From positions 1 through 64,000 of the forward strand of contig BLLL01000010.1 in assembly GCA_013374015.1 (NCBI GenBank): a stretch of 64,000 bases of DNA, given 5' to 3'. This DNA comes from Candidatus Desulfovibrio kirbyi. Lineage in GTDB: Bacteria; Desulfobacterota; Desulfovibrionia; Desulfovibrionales; Desulfovibrionaceae. The position numbers and the translations under genes were made by a program. Shown here piece after piece: positions 1-8,230 of the stretch; the stretch's first letter is position 1, and each line of letters begins with the position of its first letter. The notes beneath the pieces were generated by a model. The model saw nothing but the letters and a program-made list of their open reading frames with translations. It searched no databases and was not told the origin of the DNA.

Positions 1-192
1 GTAAGGCCTCAGTTGAAAATATGGGGTAGATTGCCGACTGCCGTATATATGTTCGCCGGCGTGTGCCTGTCAAGAGATTTTGTGGTTTTTGCAGATTATT
101 TCAGATTTTTTTGTCGAGGCCAAAGCTATGTGAATGCGCCCGCAACGCTTATTTCTTGACGGCAGGGGATGTTATTGTGATACTTTTGTCTT

Positions 193-807
193 ATGGCGGT
201 ACGTGAAATCCGGAATGCGGCAACGCGCGCGCTGTTGTTGATACGGCACGGGGCATTGCCGCCTAATCCTGAACGGCGCTTTATCGGAGCGCAGGATATT
301 CCCTTAAGTGGTACGGGGCGCGCGCAGATCCGCGCGCTCGGGCAAGAACTGGCGGCAGAACTGCGCGACAGGCCGCCTACGGCAATCATTTCTTCAGATC
401 TTGCGCGCTGCAGAGAAACGGCGGATATTCTGACAAAGGCTTTTGCTCCTGTTGCCGGAGGTGCGTCTTCGCACGCCGACGCCGGTTTTCGCGAGATCAG
501 CCTAGGCGTGTGGCAGGGGCGAACAGTGGAGGAAATTGAGAAGAGCTTTCCCGGGCAGTATGCGCAACGCGGGCGGGATATGGCGGGATTTTGTCCGGCT
601 GGCGGAGAAAATTTTATCACAGTACGCCAACGCGCTTTGGCGGCGATGGAGCGCTGGCGCACACGGTATCCGGAGGGCATTTTGCTGATTGTGGCGCACG
701 CCGGAATCAACGCTGTTCTGATCGCGCAGTATCTGTCCCTGCCCATGACCGACCTGGTGCGTATCCCGCAGCCCTATGCGTGCAGAACTTGGTTGAATGA
801 CGTTTGA
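193..807 (+). CDS. histidine phosphatase family protein (phosphoglycerate mutase/CobC-like)
   Basis: A 204-residue member of the histidine phosphatase superfamily, which removes phosphate from small metabolites through a phospho-histidine. The N-terminal LIRHG motif (about residues 16-20) carries the nucleophilic His and its Arg partner. The C-terminal VAHAG block (about 159-163) carries the second catalytic His, and the FREISLGVWQG stretch is typical of the CobC/alpha-ribazole phosphatase and GpmB-like branch. The length is normal for the family. The substrate cannot be read from the sequence. A role in cobalamin loop assembly is possible, but no cob genes are nearby, so phosphoglycerate mutase-like is the safer name. 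It is monocistronic, followed by a palindrome at 819-875. Confidence 0.85.
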   Translation: MAVREIRNAATRALLLIRHGALPPNPERRFIGAQDIPLSGTGRAQIRALGQELAAELRDRPPTAIISSDLARCRETADILTKAFAPVAGGASSHADAGFREISLGVWQGRTVEEIEKSFPGQYAQRGRDMAGFCPAGGENFITVRQRALAAMERWRTRYPEGILLIVAHAGINAVLIAQYLSLPMTDLVRIPQPYACRTWLNDV

Positions 808-818
808 GGTTCAAAATG

Positions 819-875
819 ATGACCGTCCCCAAGGATCGCTTGGGGGATATCGAACGAAGGACCGGGGACGGTCAT
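819..875. repeat. REP-like palindrome with nested hairpin
   Basis: Perfect 12-bp outer arms (ATGACCGTCCCC at 819-830, GGGGACGGTCAT at 864-875) enclose a second inverted repeat, CCCCAAG/CTTGGGG, at 827-845. It lies between two convergent genes and has no T-run directly after it. The arm sequence resembles the REP/BIME palindromes associated with RAYT transposases in some Proteobacteria, as far as I recall. It could also act as a bidirectional terminator. Confidence 0.45.
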
Positions 876-986
876 GGGAAGAATTCAGTGTCGCAACGTC
901 TGGTTGTCTGTTGCTTCGTTTCAATTTTGACTGAAATTTTTTTGATAGGATATGCGTCATGCCTTTTTTGAACCGGTCGTTTTCGT

Positions 987-1529
987 TTATATCGTCGGCA
1001 ACAATTCCTGAATTATGCGTTTTGCATATTCTTTCGGGCTTTCAGCATGCGCGGGCACGCGCACACCGCCCCAGCGCCGGTAGAGCGAGCGCCGCTCGTT
1101 AAAGAGGTTGGCAAGCGTCTGCTCTTTTGCAATAACAAGCCCGCGTTGCGGGTTGCGGATGAGGCGTTGCTCAATCACAGGCCAGGCCACATCCAGATGT
1201 ACGATGGTACCTAGGCTTGCAAGGTGAAGCATTGTTTCTTCACGGTACACAACGCTGCCGCCGGTGGCGATGACAGTGCGGCTGACCTTGAGAGTGCACA
1301 AAAGAGCGCTCTCCACACGTAAAAAAGATTCTTTGCCAAGAGATTCAAGAATAGTTTGCAGGGGCTGCCCGTAAGTTGCCTCTATCAGATGATCACTGTC
1401 CAGAAACGCCCACGCAAGTTCACGGGCTAGCTCTTTGCCGACGGTCGATTTGCCCGAGGCGGCCATGCCGATCAGGATAATACAAGGGCTGGGGTGTGAC
1501 GGCGGTGTCATCAGGCCAAGCGTTGACAT
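987..1529 (-). CDS. shikimate kinase-like P-loop kinase
   Basis: A 180-residue P-loop kinase of the shikimate kinase fold. A Walker A loop (GMAASGKSTVG, about residues 21-31) is followed by a DSD acid motif (about 44-46), an RVE near 71, and TGGS where classical AroK/AroL have GGG. The LID region keeps arginines (RNPQRG). By family it would phosphorylate shikimate in the chorismate pathway. The GGS variant and the isolated position leave room for another small hydroxylated substrate. I recall, without certainty, a shikimate-kinase-like homoserine kinase being reported from Desulfovibrio. A promoter is visible upstream at 1565-1593, and an AGGA ribosome site precedes the ATG. Confidence 0.75.
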   Translation of the reverse strand: MSTLGLMTPPSHPSPCIILIGMAASGKSTVGKELARELAWAFLDSDHLIEATYGQPLQTILESLGKESFLRVESALLCTLKVSRTVIATGGSVVYREETMLHLASLGTIVHLDVAWPVIEQRLIRNPQRGLVIAKEQTLANLFNERRSLYRRWGGVRVPAHAESPKEYAKRIIQELLPTI

Positions 1530-1564
1530 GTATCCTGTTTATCCAAATTTTTCCTCGCTGACAA

Positions 1565-1593
1565 ATGGTAAAAATTTTATTTCCACTTGTAAA
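1565..1593 (-). promoter_or_regulatory. sigma70 promoter of the shikimate-kinase-like gene
   Basis: On the minus strand, TTTACA (1588-1593) and TACCAT (1565-1570) are separated by exactly 17 bp. This puts transcription start near 1558, about 30 nt before the ATG at 1529. The match is 5/6 at -35 and moderate at -10. Confidence 0.45.
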
Positions 1594-1751
1594 GAATGCA
1601 CATTTCGGTCTAACATGTTCCTGTAATACTTGAAAAGTAGCTCTCTGCCGGGCATTATCCTTATTTCCTGCGGCAATCAGAACCCGCGAAATGGGGTATC
1701 GCGACAACAAGCGGCCAGTCAGGTGATTAACCGTCAACTAGGGAGGACACC

Positions 1752-3242
1752 ATGACCCAGCGTGAAAAACCCATTGAATACCGCATTGAACACGACTTTA
1801 TCGGCGAAAGGGAAGTGCCTGCGGGCGCGTATTACGGTGTGCAGTCCTTGCGCGGCAAAGAAAATTTCCCCATTACCGGCGACAGGATTCAGCCCAGCCT
1901 GATCAGGGCCATCGCCATGGTCAAGAAAGCCGCTGCCATCGCCAACAGGGACGTGGGGCTTCTTGAACCGGCATTGTGCAAGGCCATTGTGGCCGCGTGC
2001 GATGAGATCATTGCCGACAAGCACCACGATGAATTTATTGTGGACCCCATCCAGGGCGGCGCCGGGACATCGTTCAATATGAATGCCAACGAGGTCATTG
2101 CCAACAGGGCGCTGGAAATCCTGGGCAAGCCCTTGGGGCGGTACGACATTCTTTCTCCCAACACCGTGGACATGGGGCAATCCGCAAACGACGCCTTTCC
2201 CACAGCCATCCATGTAGCCGTTCTTGCTGATCTGGACAGCCTGATCGCGGAAATGCGCCGCATGCACGATTCCTTTGTGGGCAACGCCAGAAAATTCCAC
2301 GGTATGATCAAGATGGGCCGCACCCACTTGCAGGACGCTGTGCCCATACGGCTGGGGCAGGAATTTGAAGCCTATGCCCGCGTTATCAAGCGCGATATCA
2401 ATCGCATCAACGGCAGCGGGCAGCACCTCTATGTGATCAACCTCGGAGCGACGGCCGTGGGCACGGGGCTGAATGCCGATCCGGAATATATCAAGCTGGC
2501 GGTCAAGTATTTGTCGGAAATCAGCGGCTACTGCATGGTCAATGCGGAACATCTCGTGGACGCCACCCAGAATACGGACGCCTATACCGAAGTTTCCGCA
2601 TCCCTGAAAGTCTGCATGATGAACATGTCAAAAATCGCCAACGATATCCGCATGATGGCCTCCGGCCCCCGTTGCGGTCTGGCGGAACTCAATCTGCCCC
2701 CGCGTCAGCCCGGCTCATCCATCATGCCCGGCAAGGTCAACCCGGTGATGGCGGAAGTGGTCAATCAGGTGGCTTTTCAGGTTATCGGCAATGACAACAC
2801 CATCTGTCTTGCTTCTGAGGCCGGTCAGTTTGAACTGAACGTCATGGAGCCGGTGCTGGTGCACAACCTGCTGCAGAGCATACGCATCATGCGCAACGCT
2901 TTCCGCGTATTCCGCGAATTCCTGCTGGAAGGCTTGACGTCTAACGAGAAACGCATGAGCGACTATGTGGAGAACAGTGTGGGCATCATCACCGCCGTTT
3001 CGCCGCATATCGGCTATGAGGCCGCAGCCGCGATAGCCAAAGAGGCCATCACGACAGGCAAACCCGTGCGCGAATTGCTGATTCGTGAAAATCTGCTCAC
3101 AAAAGAAGATTTGGACAGCATCCTGCATCCGCTGGAAATGACCCAGCCGGGCATTGCCGGATACGCCCTGCTGAAAGCCAGAAAAAAGGCGGACAAAGGC
3201 GCCGGGAAAACAGCCCAAAAAACAAAGAACTCCGGGAAATGA
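1752..3242 (+). CDS. aspA: aspartate ammonia-lyase
   Basis: Aspartase of 496 residues, converting L-aspartate to fumarate and ammonia in the cytoplasm. In an anaerobe this can supply fumarate for respiration or amino-acid fermentation. The fumarase/aspartase signature GSSIMPGKVNPVMAE is intact around residues 318-332 and contains the catalytic serine loop. The N-terminal YYGVQSLR and TSFNMNANEVIANRA blocks separate aspartase from class II fumarase. The length is normal apart from a short Lys-rich tail. A strong GGGAGG ribosome site lies 6 bp before the ATG. The gene stands alone and ends in a hairpin at 3257-3302. Confidence 0.95.
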   Translation: MTQREKPIEYRIEHDFIGEREVPAGAYYGVQSLRGKENFPITGDRIQPSLIRAIAMVKKAAAIANRDVGLLEPALCKAIVAACDEIIADKHHDEFIVDPIQGGAGTSFNMNANEVIANRALEILGKPLGRYDILSPNTVDMGQSANDAFPTAIHVAVLADLDSLIAEMRRMHDSFVGNARKFHGMIKMGRTHLQDAVPIRLGQEFEAYARVIKRDINRINGSGQHLYVINLGATAVGTGLNADPEYIKLAVKYLSEISGYCMVNAEHLVDATQNTDAYTEVSASLKVCMMNMSKIANDIRMMASGPRCGLAELNLPPRQPGSSIMPGKVNPVMAEVVNQVAFQVIGNDNTICLASEAGQFELNVMEPVLVHNLLQSIRIMRNAFRVFREFLLEGLTSNEKRMSDYVENSVGIITAVSPHIGYEAAAAIAKEAITTGKPVRELLIRENLLTKEDLDSILHPLEMTQPGIAGYALLKARKKADKGAGKTAQKTKNSGK

Positions 3243-3256
3243 CACCCAGGCGCTTT

Positions 3257-3302
3257 ACAAAGTCCCAACAGCCCGCGCCGCGCGCTGTTTTGGGACTTTG
3301 TT
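3257..3302 (+). terminator. hairpin terminator after aspA
   Basis: ACAAAGTCCCAACAGC (3257-3272) pairs with a complementary arm ending at 3302, with a 2-nt bulge. The stem is about 16 bp. A T-rich stretch follows shortly after (from 3308). It lies between the convergent aspA and nitronate monooxygenase genes and may work in both directions. Confidence 0.6.
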
Positions 3303-3392
3303 GTGATACATTTTTCTTTATGATAGTATCGAAGCCGGTTTACGCCATCCAGAGCATTCGGCTATTTTTAACAGCAAAAAGCTTGTCAGATT

Positions 3393-4532
3393 TTACCCTA
3401 TACGGTCGAGGACAGTTTGTACGCCCTTGCCGAAAGCGCCGACGGCTTCGTCAAACTCGCGCTGCAATGAATCCATAAGTTCCCGCACAGAAACAATTTC
3501 GTTCACACGAAAAACATTTGCGCCGCAAAAGGCAAAGCCGCGTTCCAGGTTGCCTTTCATGGCGTTGGCAAGCACCTGGGCTATGCAGTAGGGCGTTTTT
3601 TCCTGCCGGCAACTGCTCACGCAGTGAAAAATACATTTGAAGGGTTTTGTAAGGCCGTTGCGTACAGACGCGATAAATTCATTGTTCAGTGCGCGGCCGG
3701 GCAAGCCGACAGGGCTTGTAATAATGGTCACGTCTTCCTCTTTTGCGGTGAGATAAGACTGTTTGAAACGCATATCCGCATCACACTCATGCGTTGCCAC
3801 AAAACGCGTACCCATCTGCACGCCGGCAGCCCCCATATCCAGAAACTCCTTGATATCCGCGCCCGTATACACGCCGCCGGCCGCAATCACAGGCACAGCG
3901 CGCCCAAATTTGTCTTCAAAGGGCTTGACCGCGTTAATGACCTCGGGCACAAGGTTCTCCAGCGTGCAGGAAGGGTCAAAAATTTCCGCGGGCTTGAATC
4001 CCAGATGTCCGCCAGCCTTGGGGCCTTCCACTACAAAGGCGTCCGGCAGATAGTTGAAATGGGATATCCATTTTTTTGCCAAAATTACCGCCGCCCTTGC
4101 CGAGGAAACAATGGGCACAAGTTTTGTTTTGAATTCTTCTTTTTTTTCTTCACAAAGCTGCAAGAGGTGGCGCGGCATATCTGTAGGCAGGCCCGCGCCG
4201 GAAAAAATCACGTCAATCCTTTCTTCGATGGCCGTGCGCACCATCTCCCTGAACGTGGTCAATACCACCATAATATTAACGCCGATAAGGCCGTGGGAAA
4301 GTTCTTGCGCCTTGGCGATTTCTTGGCGCAGGGCGCGCAAATTGGCCTCAAGCGGATTTTTGGCGATGTCCGGCTCTTTCATGCCGATCATGGCGGCCGC
4401 AATAACCCCTATGCCGCCCTGACTGGCTACCGCAGACGCCAAACCAGAAAGGGATATGCCCACCCCCATGCCGCCTTGCACAATGGGCACTTTAGCCGTT
4501 ATGTCGCCAATCTTGAGTAAGGGGAAAGTCAT
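3393..4532 (-). CDS. nitronate monooxygenase / NPD-family flavoprotein
   Basis: A 379-residue FMN-dependent TIM-barrel protein of the nitronate monooxygenase (2-nitropropane dioxygenase) family. Visible hallmarks are the N-terminal PIVQGGMGVGIS, a conserved VEGPKAGGHLG block around residues 168-178 that binds phosphate/FMN, AAGGVYTGADI, and MGAAGVQMGTRF near 240. The family includes nitronate detoxifying enzymes and FabK-type enoyl-ACP reductases. The cysteine-rich C-terminal segment (FHCVSSC...PYC, about 300-316) is typical of the longer anaerobe proteins annotated as nitronate monooxygenase. The physiological substrate is unknown. It is monocistronic on the minus strand. Confidence 0.85.
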   Translation of the reverse strand: MTFPLLKIGDITAKVPIVQGGMGVGISLSGLASAVASQGGIGVIAAAMIGMKEPDIAKNPLEANLRALRQEIAKAQELSHGLIGVNIMVVLTTFREMVRTAIEERIDVIFSGAGLPTDMPRHLLQLCEEKKEEFKTKLVPIVSSARAAVILAKKWISHFNYLPDAFVVEGPKAGGHLGFKPAEIFDPSCTLENLVPEVINAVKPFEDKFGRAVPVIAAGGVYTGADIKEFLDMGAAGVQMGTRFVATHECDADMRFKQSYLTAKEEDVTIITSPVGLPGRALNNEFIASVRNGLTKPFKCIFHCVSSCRQEKTPYCIAQVLANAMKGNLERGFAFCGANVFRVNEIVSVRELMDSLQREFDEAVGAFGKGVQTVLDRIG

Positions 4533-4991
4533 CGCATAGCCTCCATACTGAATTCACAAAATTATCTAGTGTCTAATTGCGCTAGTTTCGTCTAAGATAG
4601 AATATGCTAATCTGGATAGTTATTATCAAAATTATGCTCTGAACTTTAGCAGTTGGACACCAGACAGTGTAGTCACAAGATTGCCTAGAGTTGGTTTTTT
4701 TGATATACTTTGTTTGTTGATCAACTACCACAGTGAGGTTTTCATGTCCATACCAGCGCACAGGCGATTTGGGGCATGTCCGCACCGCCCCCGAGTCAAG
4801 GTTTTTTAAAGCTGACGATACCTGAGGTTGCCGTCCGCCCCGAAGTCCGCGATGCGTTTTGGGGCAGGTGGGCGTATCCGGCACGGCCCCCTGTTTTTTA
4901 TCCATGGCGTCGGCATACAAAGAAAGTCCTAAGCGTTAAGTCGAATGAGTAGCTGTTCATTGCGATGTCAAGCTCTTTTTTTGCAAGTGTC
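4533..4991. other. gene-poor stretch with one dispersed palindrome
   Basis: No convincing gene. A minus-strand reading frame at 4582-4920 encodes 112 residues with no recognised family. Part of that frame runs through the palindromic repeat at 4829-4873, which argues against it being a real gene. The AT-rich part near 4560-4730 may be relic DNA. Confidence 0.4.
4829..4873. repeat. dispersed palindromic repeat, copy 1
   Basis: Positions 4835-4865 (31 nt) are identical to 25363-25393. The element is a hairpin: CCGTCCGCCCC at 4831-4841 pairs imperfectly with the GGGGCAGG arm from 4861, around a loop containing CGCGATGCG. The outer arms have drifted compared with the perfectly paired second copy. 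Confidence 0.7.
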
Positions 4992-5021
4992 TTGACAAAA
5001 TGAATATGCTTGAGCTATGTA
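4992..5021 (+). promoter_or_regulatory. sigma70 promoter upstream of tRNA-Ala
   Basis: TTGACA at 4992-4997 and TATGTA at 5016-5021 with an 18-bp spacer. Transcription would start about 80 nt before the mature tRNA. The leader contains a 9-bp perfect hairpin (GAGCAGTCG at 5069-5077, CGACTGCTC at 5087-5095) that may be a processing structure. Confidence 0.6.
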
Positions 5022-5108
5022 GACGCGTCGTGTTGTGGCATTGTCCTGCTGGCAATGAGTGTGTATGTGAGCAGTCGTGTTTTAGGCGACTGCTCAAAGA
5101 ATGATTGT

Positions 5109-5184
5109 GGGGCTGTAGCTCAGTTGGGAGAGTTCTTGAATGGCATTCAAGGGGTCGTCGGTTCAATTCCGTCCAGCTCCACCA
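5109..5184 (+). tRNA. tRNA-Ala(GGC)
   Basis: A full 76-nt cloverleaf with encoded CCA. The acceptor stem GGGGCTG/CAGCTCC includes the G3:U70 wobble pair that identifies alanine tRNAs. The anticodon stem CTTGA/TCAAG is perfectly paired around loop ATGGCAT, giving anticodon GGC (reads GCC). The T-loop is TTCAATT. The D-stem ends in GAGT, so it closes with a G-U pair, and T-stem pair 50:64 appears to be T-T. The tRNA is probably functional. Confidence 0.93.
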
Positions 5185-5193
5185 AAAATTACA

Positions 5194-5226
5194 AGGGCTT
5201 ACGAAAAATCACCGTAAGCCTTTTTT
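5194..5226 (+). terminator. terminator after tRNA-Ala
   Basis: GGCTTACG pairs with CGTAAGCC around a short A-rich loop and is followed directly by six T residues. This is a classic rho-independent terminator 10 nt downstream of the tRNA CCA end. Confidence 0.8.
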
Positions 5227-5275
5227 GTATGGAAGTCATTTCGTAGAGAATTGGAAAGCATTTTGTCATAACGCA

Positions 5276-5764
5276 ATGTCTCAAAAAAATGTGCTGATTT
5301 TGGGTGTCGGCAATATTTTGCTGACAGACGAAGGCTTTGGTGTGCGGGCTGTTGAGTATTTGCAAAGCCGTTATCAATGGCCTGCTTCTGTGCGCCTGAT
5401 GGATGGCGGCACCTCAGGGGTGTTGCTCATGCCGCAGATTCTGGAGTGTGATCTGCTGGTGGTTCTGGATATTGTTTTGGGAACAGATCCTCCCGGCGCA
5501 GTGTATCTGCTGGAGGGTGAAACTTTAAGGAAAAGTTTGAGTTTTCGCGATTCCATGCACCAGACTGATTTGCTGGACACGCTGATTATGTGCGACTTGG
5601 CAGGGCACAGGCCGCATGCGCTGGTTTTTGGCTTACAGCCCTTTGATTACAAGACAATGGGTATAGAGTTGACGCCGCAAGCGCAGGCTCTTGTGCCGGA
5701 ATTTTGCCATAAGGTTGTGGACGAATTGTCCCGGCTTGGCATTGCAATGGCGATTGCTCTATAG
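5276..5764 (+). CDS. NiFe-hydrogenase maturation protease
   Basis: A 162-residue endopeptidase of the HyaD/HybD/HynC family, which clips the C-terminal tail of the hydrogenase large subunit after Ni insertion. The N-terminus has the family motif GVGNILLTDEGFGVR with the Ni-probing Glu, then a DGGTSG strand-turn (about residues 41-46) and a DIV segment. The open frame extends back to 5105, but that region is the tRNA gene, so the ATG at 5276 is chosen. No hydrogenase subunit genes lie in the window, so the target enzyme must be encoded elsewhere. It is convergent with recN. Confidence 0.88.
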   Translation: MSQKNVLILGVGNILLTDEGFGVRAVEYLQSRYQWPASVRLMDGGTSGVLLMPQILECDLLVVLDIVLGTDPPGAVYLLEGETLRKSLSFRDSMHQTDLLDTLIMCDLAGHRPHALVFGLQPFDYKTMGIELTPQAQALVPEFCHKVVDELSRLGIAMAIAL

Positions 5765-5808
5765 GATATTATCCGGATATCTTAGAACATTTTTAATGTT
5801 AATCTGCG

Positions 5809-7398
5809 CTAGCCCTTCAGGCTTTGCGCCAGCGCCTCGCCCCGGGCGCCGCCTCCCGCCATTCTGGCGAGTTCCTCAAGGCGCTGATTGTCGTCCAACG
5901 GTGTGCACAGGGTAAAGGTGGCGTCGTCACGCACGACCTTGCTGATATGAAAATGTTTTGTCGCGTGCGCGGCCAGTTGCGGCCAGTGAGTGATCAGTAA
6001 CATTTGGCGTTTTTTGGACAGAGAGTTGAGCTTGTCGGCAAGTTTGTTCAGCGCCAGTCCTCCAACGCCCGCGTCCACCTCGTCAAAAATGCAGGTGGCG
6101 TCTTTGTTTTCCCGTTGCATGCCGACAAGCGCCAATAAAAAACGTGAAAGCTCGCCGCCTGAGGCAATGCGGTCAAGCGGTTGGGGCGGTTGTCCGGGAT
6201 TGGGCGCCCAGAGCAGGCGTGTGTGCTCCTCTGTAACGCCAGGCCAGAGTTCGTGACAAAGAAAATCTGGAATGACGCGAATTTGTTCAGAAAAACCAAG
6301 ATCGCGCAATTCGGCTTCGATATTTCGCCCAAACATATTCGCGATGTTGTGGCGTAGCGGTTTGATTCGCGTGACCACATCCGCAAGTTTTTTCGCAAGC
6401 GCTTTTTCCTCCCGTGAAAGGCGTGAAATATCCAGAGCGCACGCGTCCAGAAAGGACAGATTGTCGGCAATTTCTTGGCGCAGGCATAGTATTTCCGCAA
6501 GGCCGCGGCGCAGTGTGCGTTTGAGTTGGGCAAGGGCAAAGAGGCGAGATTCAATGCTGTCGATGTCGGTTGACGCGCCTTGCTGCTGCGGGCGACGAAA
6601 TTTGTCGCCCAGATGCGCCAGGCGCGTTCGCGCTTCGGACACCGCTTCGGCGTCAACCGCAAGCCCGGCATCATCACCGCTCATTTTGCGCAGGAGGCGC
6701 TCAAAGTGTCCCAGCAAATCCAAAAGTCCGTTTTCTCCGTGCAGAAGGCCGAGGGCGTTTTCATAATTTTCGCGTAGGTGGGCGCACGCGCGGGCATTCG
6801 CGCGTAATGCCTCCAGTGCTTCTTCCTCACCCTCTCTGGGCGCTACCCGATCTATCTGTTGCTGCTGCATTTCCAGAAGATCGCGCCGTTCCGCCAGAGC
6901 AGACTGTTTGTCCAATAATGCTCTGTGGCTGGTCGCAATTTCCCGGAGTTGCGCAAGAAGATCGTCTCGTTCCCGCAGGAGTTGTGGTTCCGGCAGCATG
7001 TTCTCTATCAGGCGCGCTTGAAAAGCCGGCTGTAAAAGCTGCTGCTGGGAATGTTGGCTTGTGAAGGTGACAAGGCGTTCCCGCAATGCCCGCAATTCAT
7101 CCTGCGCCGTGAGGGTATTGTTGACAAACAGACGGCTGCGACCACTTTGTGTTGAAAGTTCACGCCGCAGCGTAATTTCGTTGCCCTCAAGTACAAAGAG
7201 AGCTTCAACCTGTGCGCGGTCAGCTCCGGGACGCACCATCTCCGCCGTTAGCCTGTCGCCCAACAAAAACCCCAGAGCTTTGAGGACAAAACTTTTTCCC
7301 GCGCCTGTTTCACCGGTGAGTGCATTCATGCCGGCGGCGAATTCAAGTTCCATGTTTTCGATGAGCGCAAGATTACGTATATGTAAATATTCCAGCAT
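5809..7398 (-). CDS. recN: DNA repair protein RecN
   Basis: A 529-residue SMC-like ATPase that acts at double-strand breaks in recombinational repair. The N-terminal half has the IRNLALIENMELEF start and Walker A GETGAGKS (about residues 29-36). A long coiled-coil-rich middle follows. The C-terminal half has the signature LSRFLLAL and Walker B FDEVDAGVGG. The family is usually about 550 residues, so the coiled coil is slightly short. It is the last gene of a minus-strand run (adk, rdgC pieces, two ABC permeases, recN), starting 13 bp after the preceding stop. Confidence 0.95.
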   Translation of the reverse strand: MLEYLHIRNLALIENMELEFAAGMNALTGETGAGKSFVLKALGFLLGDRLTAEMVRPGADRAQVEALFVLEGNEITLRRELSTQSGRSRLFVNNTLTAQDELRALRERLVTFTSQHSQQQLLQPAFQARLIENMLPEPQLLRERDDLLAQLREIATSHRALLDKQSALAERRDLLEMQQQQIDRVAPREGEEEALEALRANARACAHLRENYENALGLLHGENGLLDLLGHFERLLRKMSGDDAGLAVDAEAVSEARTRLAHLGDKFRRPQQQGASTDIDSIESRLFALAQLKRTLRRGLAEILCLRQEIADNLSFLDACALDISRLSREEKALAKKLADVVTRIKPLRHNIANMFGRNIEAELRDLGFSEQIRVIPDFLCHELWPGVTEEHTRLLWAPNPGQPPQPLDRIASGGELSRFLLALVGMQRENKDATCIFDEVDAGVGGLALNKLADKLNSLSKKRQMLLITHWPQLAAHATKHFHISKVVRDDATFTLCTPLDDNQRLEELARMAGGGARGEALAQSLKG

Positions 7399-7411
7399 AA
7401 TGTTACTAGGT

Positions 7412-8230
7412 TTATGTGAGTCGCGGGTCCAGTATGTCGCGCAGGCTTTCGCCCAGCAAATTATAGCCCAGCACCGTGATTAAAATGGCCAGTCCGGGAT
7501 ACACCGAAAGCCAGGGCGCTGTTTCAATAACAGATTTTCCCTCCATGAGCATGTTGCCCCAGCTGGCTGTGGGGGGTTGTACGCCAAGTCCCAGAAAGCT
7601 CAGGGAGGATTCCATCAGTATGGCGCCGGCAACTCCCAGCGTGGCGGTAATCAGCACGGGCGCTAGGGTATTGGGTAAAATATGGCGAAGCAGTATGTGT
7701 CGCGTGGGGCAGCCGGCCAGGCGTGCGGCGGCCACAAAGTCGCGTTCACGCAGGCTTAATGTTTCGGCGCGTACTAGGCGCGTTACCCCCATCCAGGAGG
7801 TCAGACCAATGACAATCATAATATTTGTGAGATTGGGTTCCAGAAAAGCAATAACGGATAAAATGAGAAAAAACGAGGGAAAACAGAGCATAATATCTAC
7901 TATTCGCATGATGATTTCGTCTGTCCACCGTCTGAAATACCCGCTGACAAGACCAAGAGTTGTGCCGATGGCAATAGAAATGCCGACAGCCACAAAGCCG
8001 ACCCACAGGGAGATGCGTCCGCCGTGGAGCAGACGTGAAAGGACATCACGCCCAAGCCTGTCTGTGCCAAGCAAAAAGTGTGAGGACGGCGGGGCAAGAA
8101 TATCGTCAAGGTGCTGGGTATTGGGGGGATAGGGCGCCAGCAATGGGGCGGCAAGGGCGGACAGCGACATAAGGATTACAATGCCGAAGCCCAGCAGAAA
8201 CATGGGGTTGCGCAGGCATCTGGATCCCAT
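7412..8230 (-). CDS. oligopeptide/dipeptide-type ABC transporter permease (DppC-like)
   Basis: An inner-membrane permease of 272 residues with the DppC/OppC architecture: an N-terminal transmembrane helix (about residues 11-31), a short periplasmic segment with LGTDRLGRDVLSRLLHG, then five predicted helices. The cytoplasmic EAA-type loop DFVAAARLAG...ILLRHILPN lies near residues 156-178 and contacts the ATPase. It overlaps the stop of the upstream permease gene by 1 bp. No binding protein or ATPase gene accompanies the pair, so substrate and partners are unknown. Confidence 0.88.
   Translation of the reverse strand: MGSRCLRNPMFLLGFGIVILMSLSALAAPLLAPYPPNTQHLDDILAPPSSHFLLGTDRLGRDVLSRLLHGGRISLWVGFVAVGISIAIGTTLGLVSGYFRRWTDEIIMRIVDIMLCFPSFFLILSVIAFLEPNLTNIMIVIGLTSWMGVTRLVRAETLSLRERDFVAAARLAGCPTRHILLRHILPNTLAPVLITATLGVAGAILMESSLSFLGLGVQPPTASWGNMLMEGKSVIETAPWLSVYPGLAILITVLGYNLLGESLRDILDPRLT

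Noticed and set aside
1734-2552. 272-codon minus-strand frame across aspA
   Set aside because: Shadow of the aspartase coding sequence; no family match and no ribosome site.
3624-4520. 298-codon plus-strand frame opposite the nitronate monooxygenase gene
   Set aside because: Antisense shadow with low-complexity Phe/His content; the minus-strand protein is a clear family member.
4582-4920. 112-codon minus-strand frame (RWYGHENLTVVVDQQTKYI and similar)
   Set aside because: Possibly a mobile-element scrap, but no family is recognised and part of it is the palindromic repeat, so no product is claimed.
5105-5275. Extended N-terminus of the hydrogenase maturation protease
   Set aside because: It would translate the tRNA-Ala gene and its terminator; the protease family starts at the ATG at 5276.
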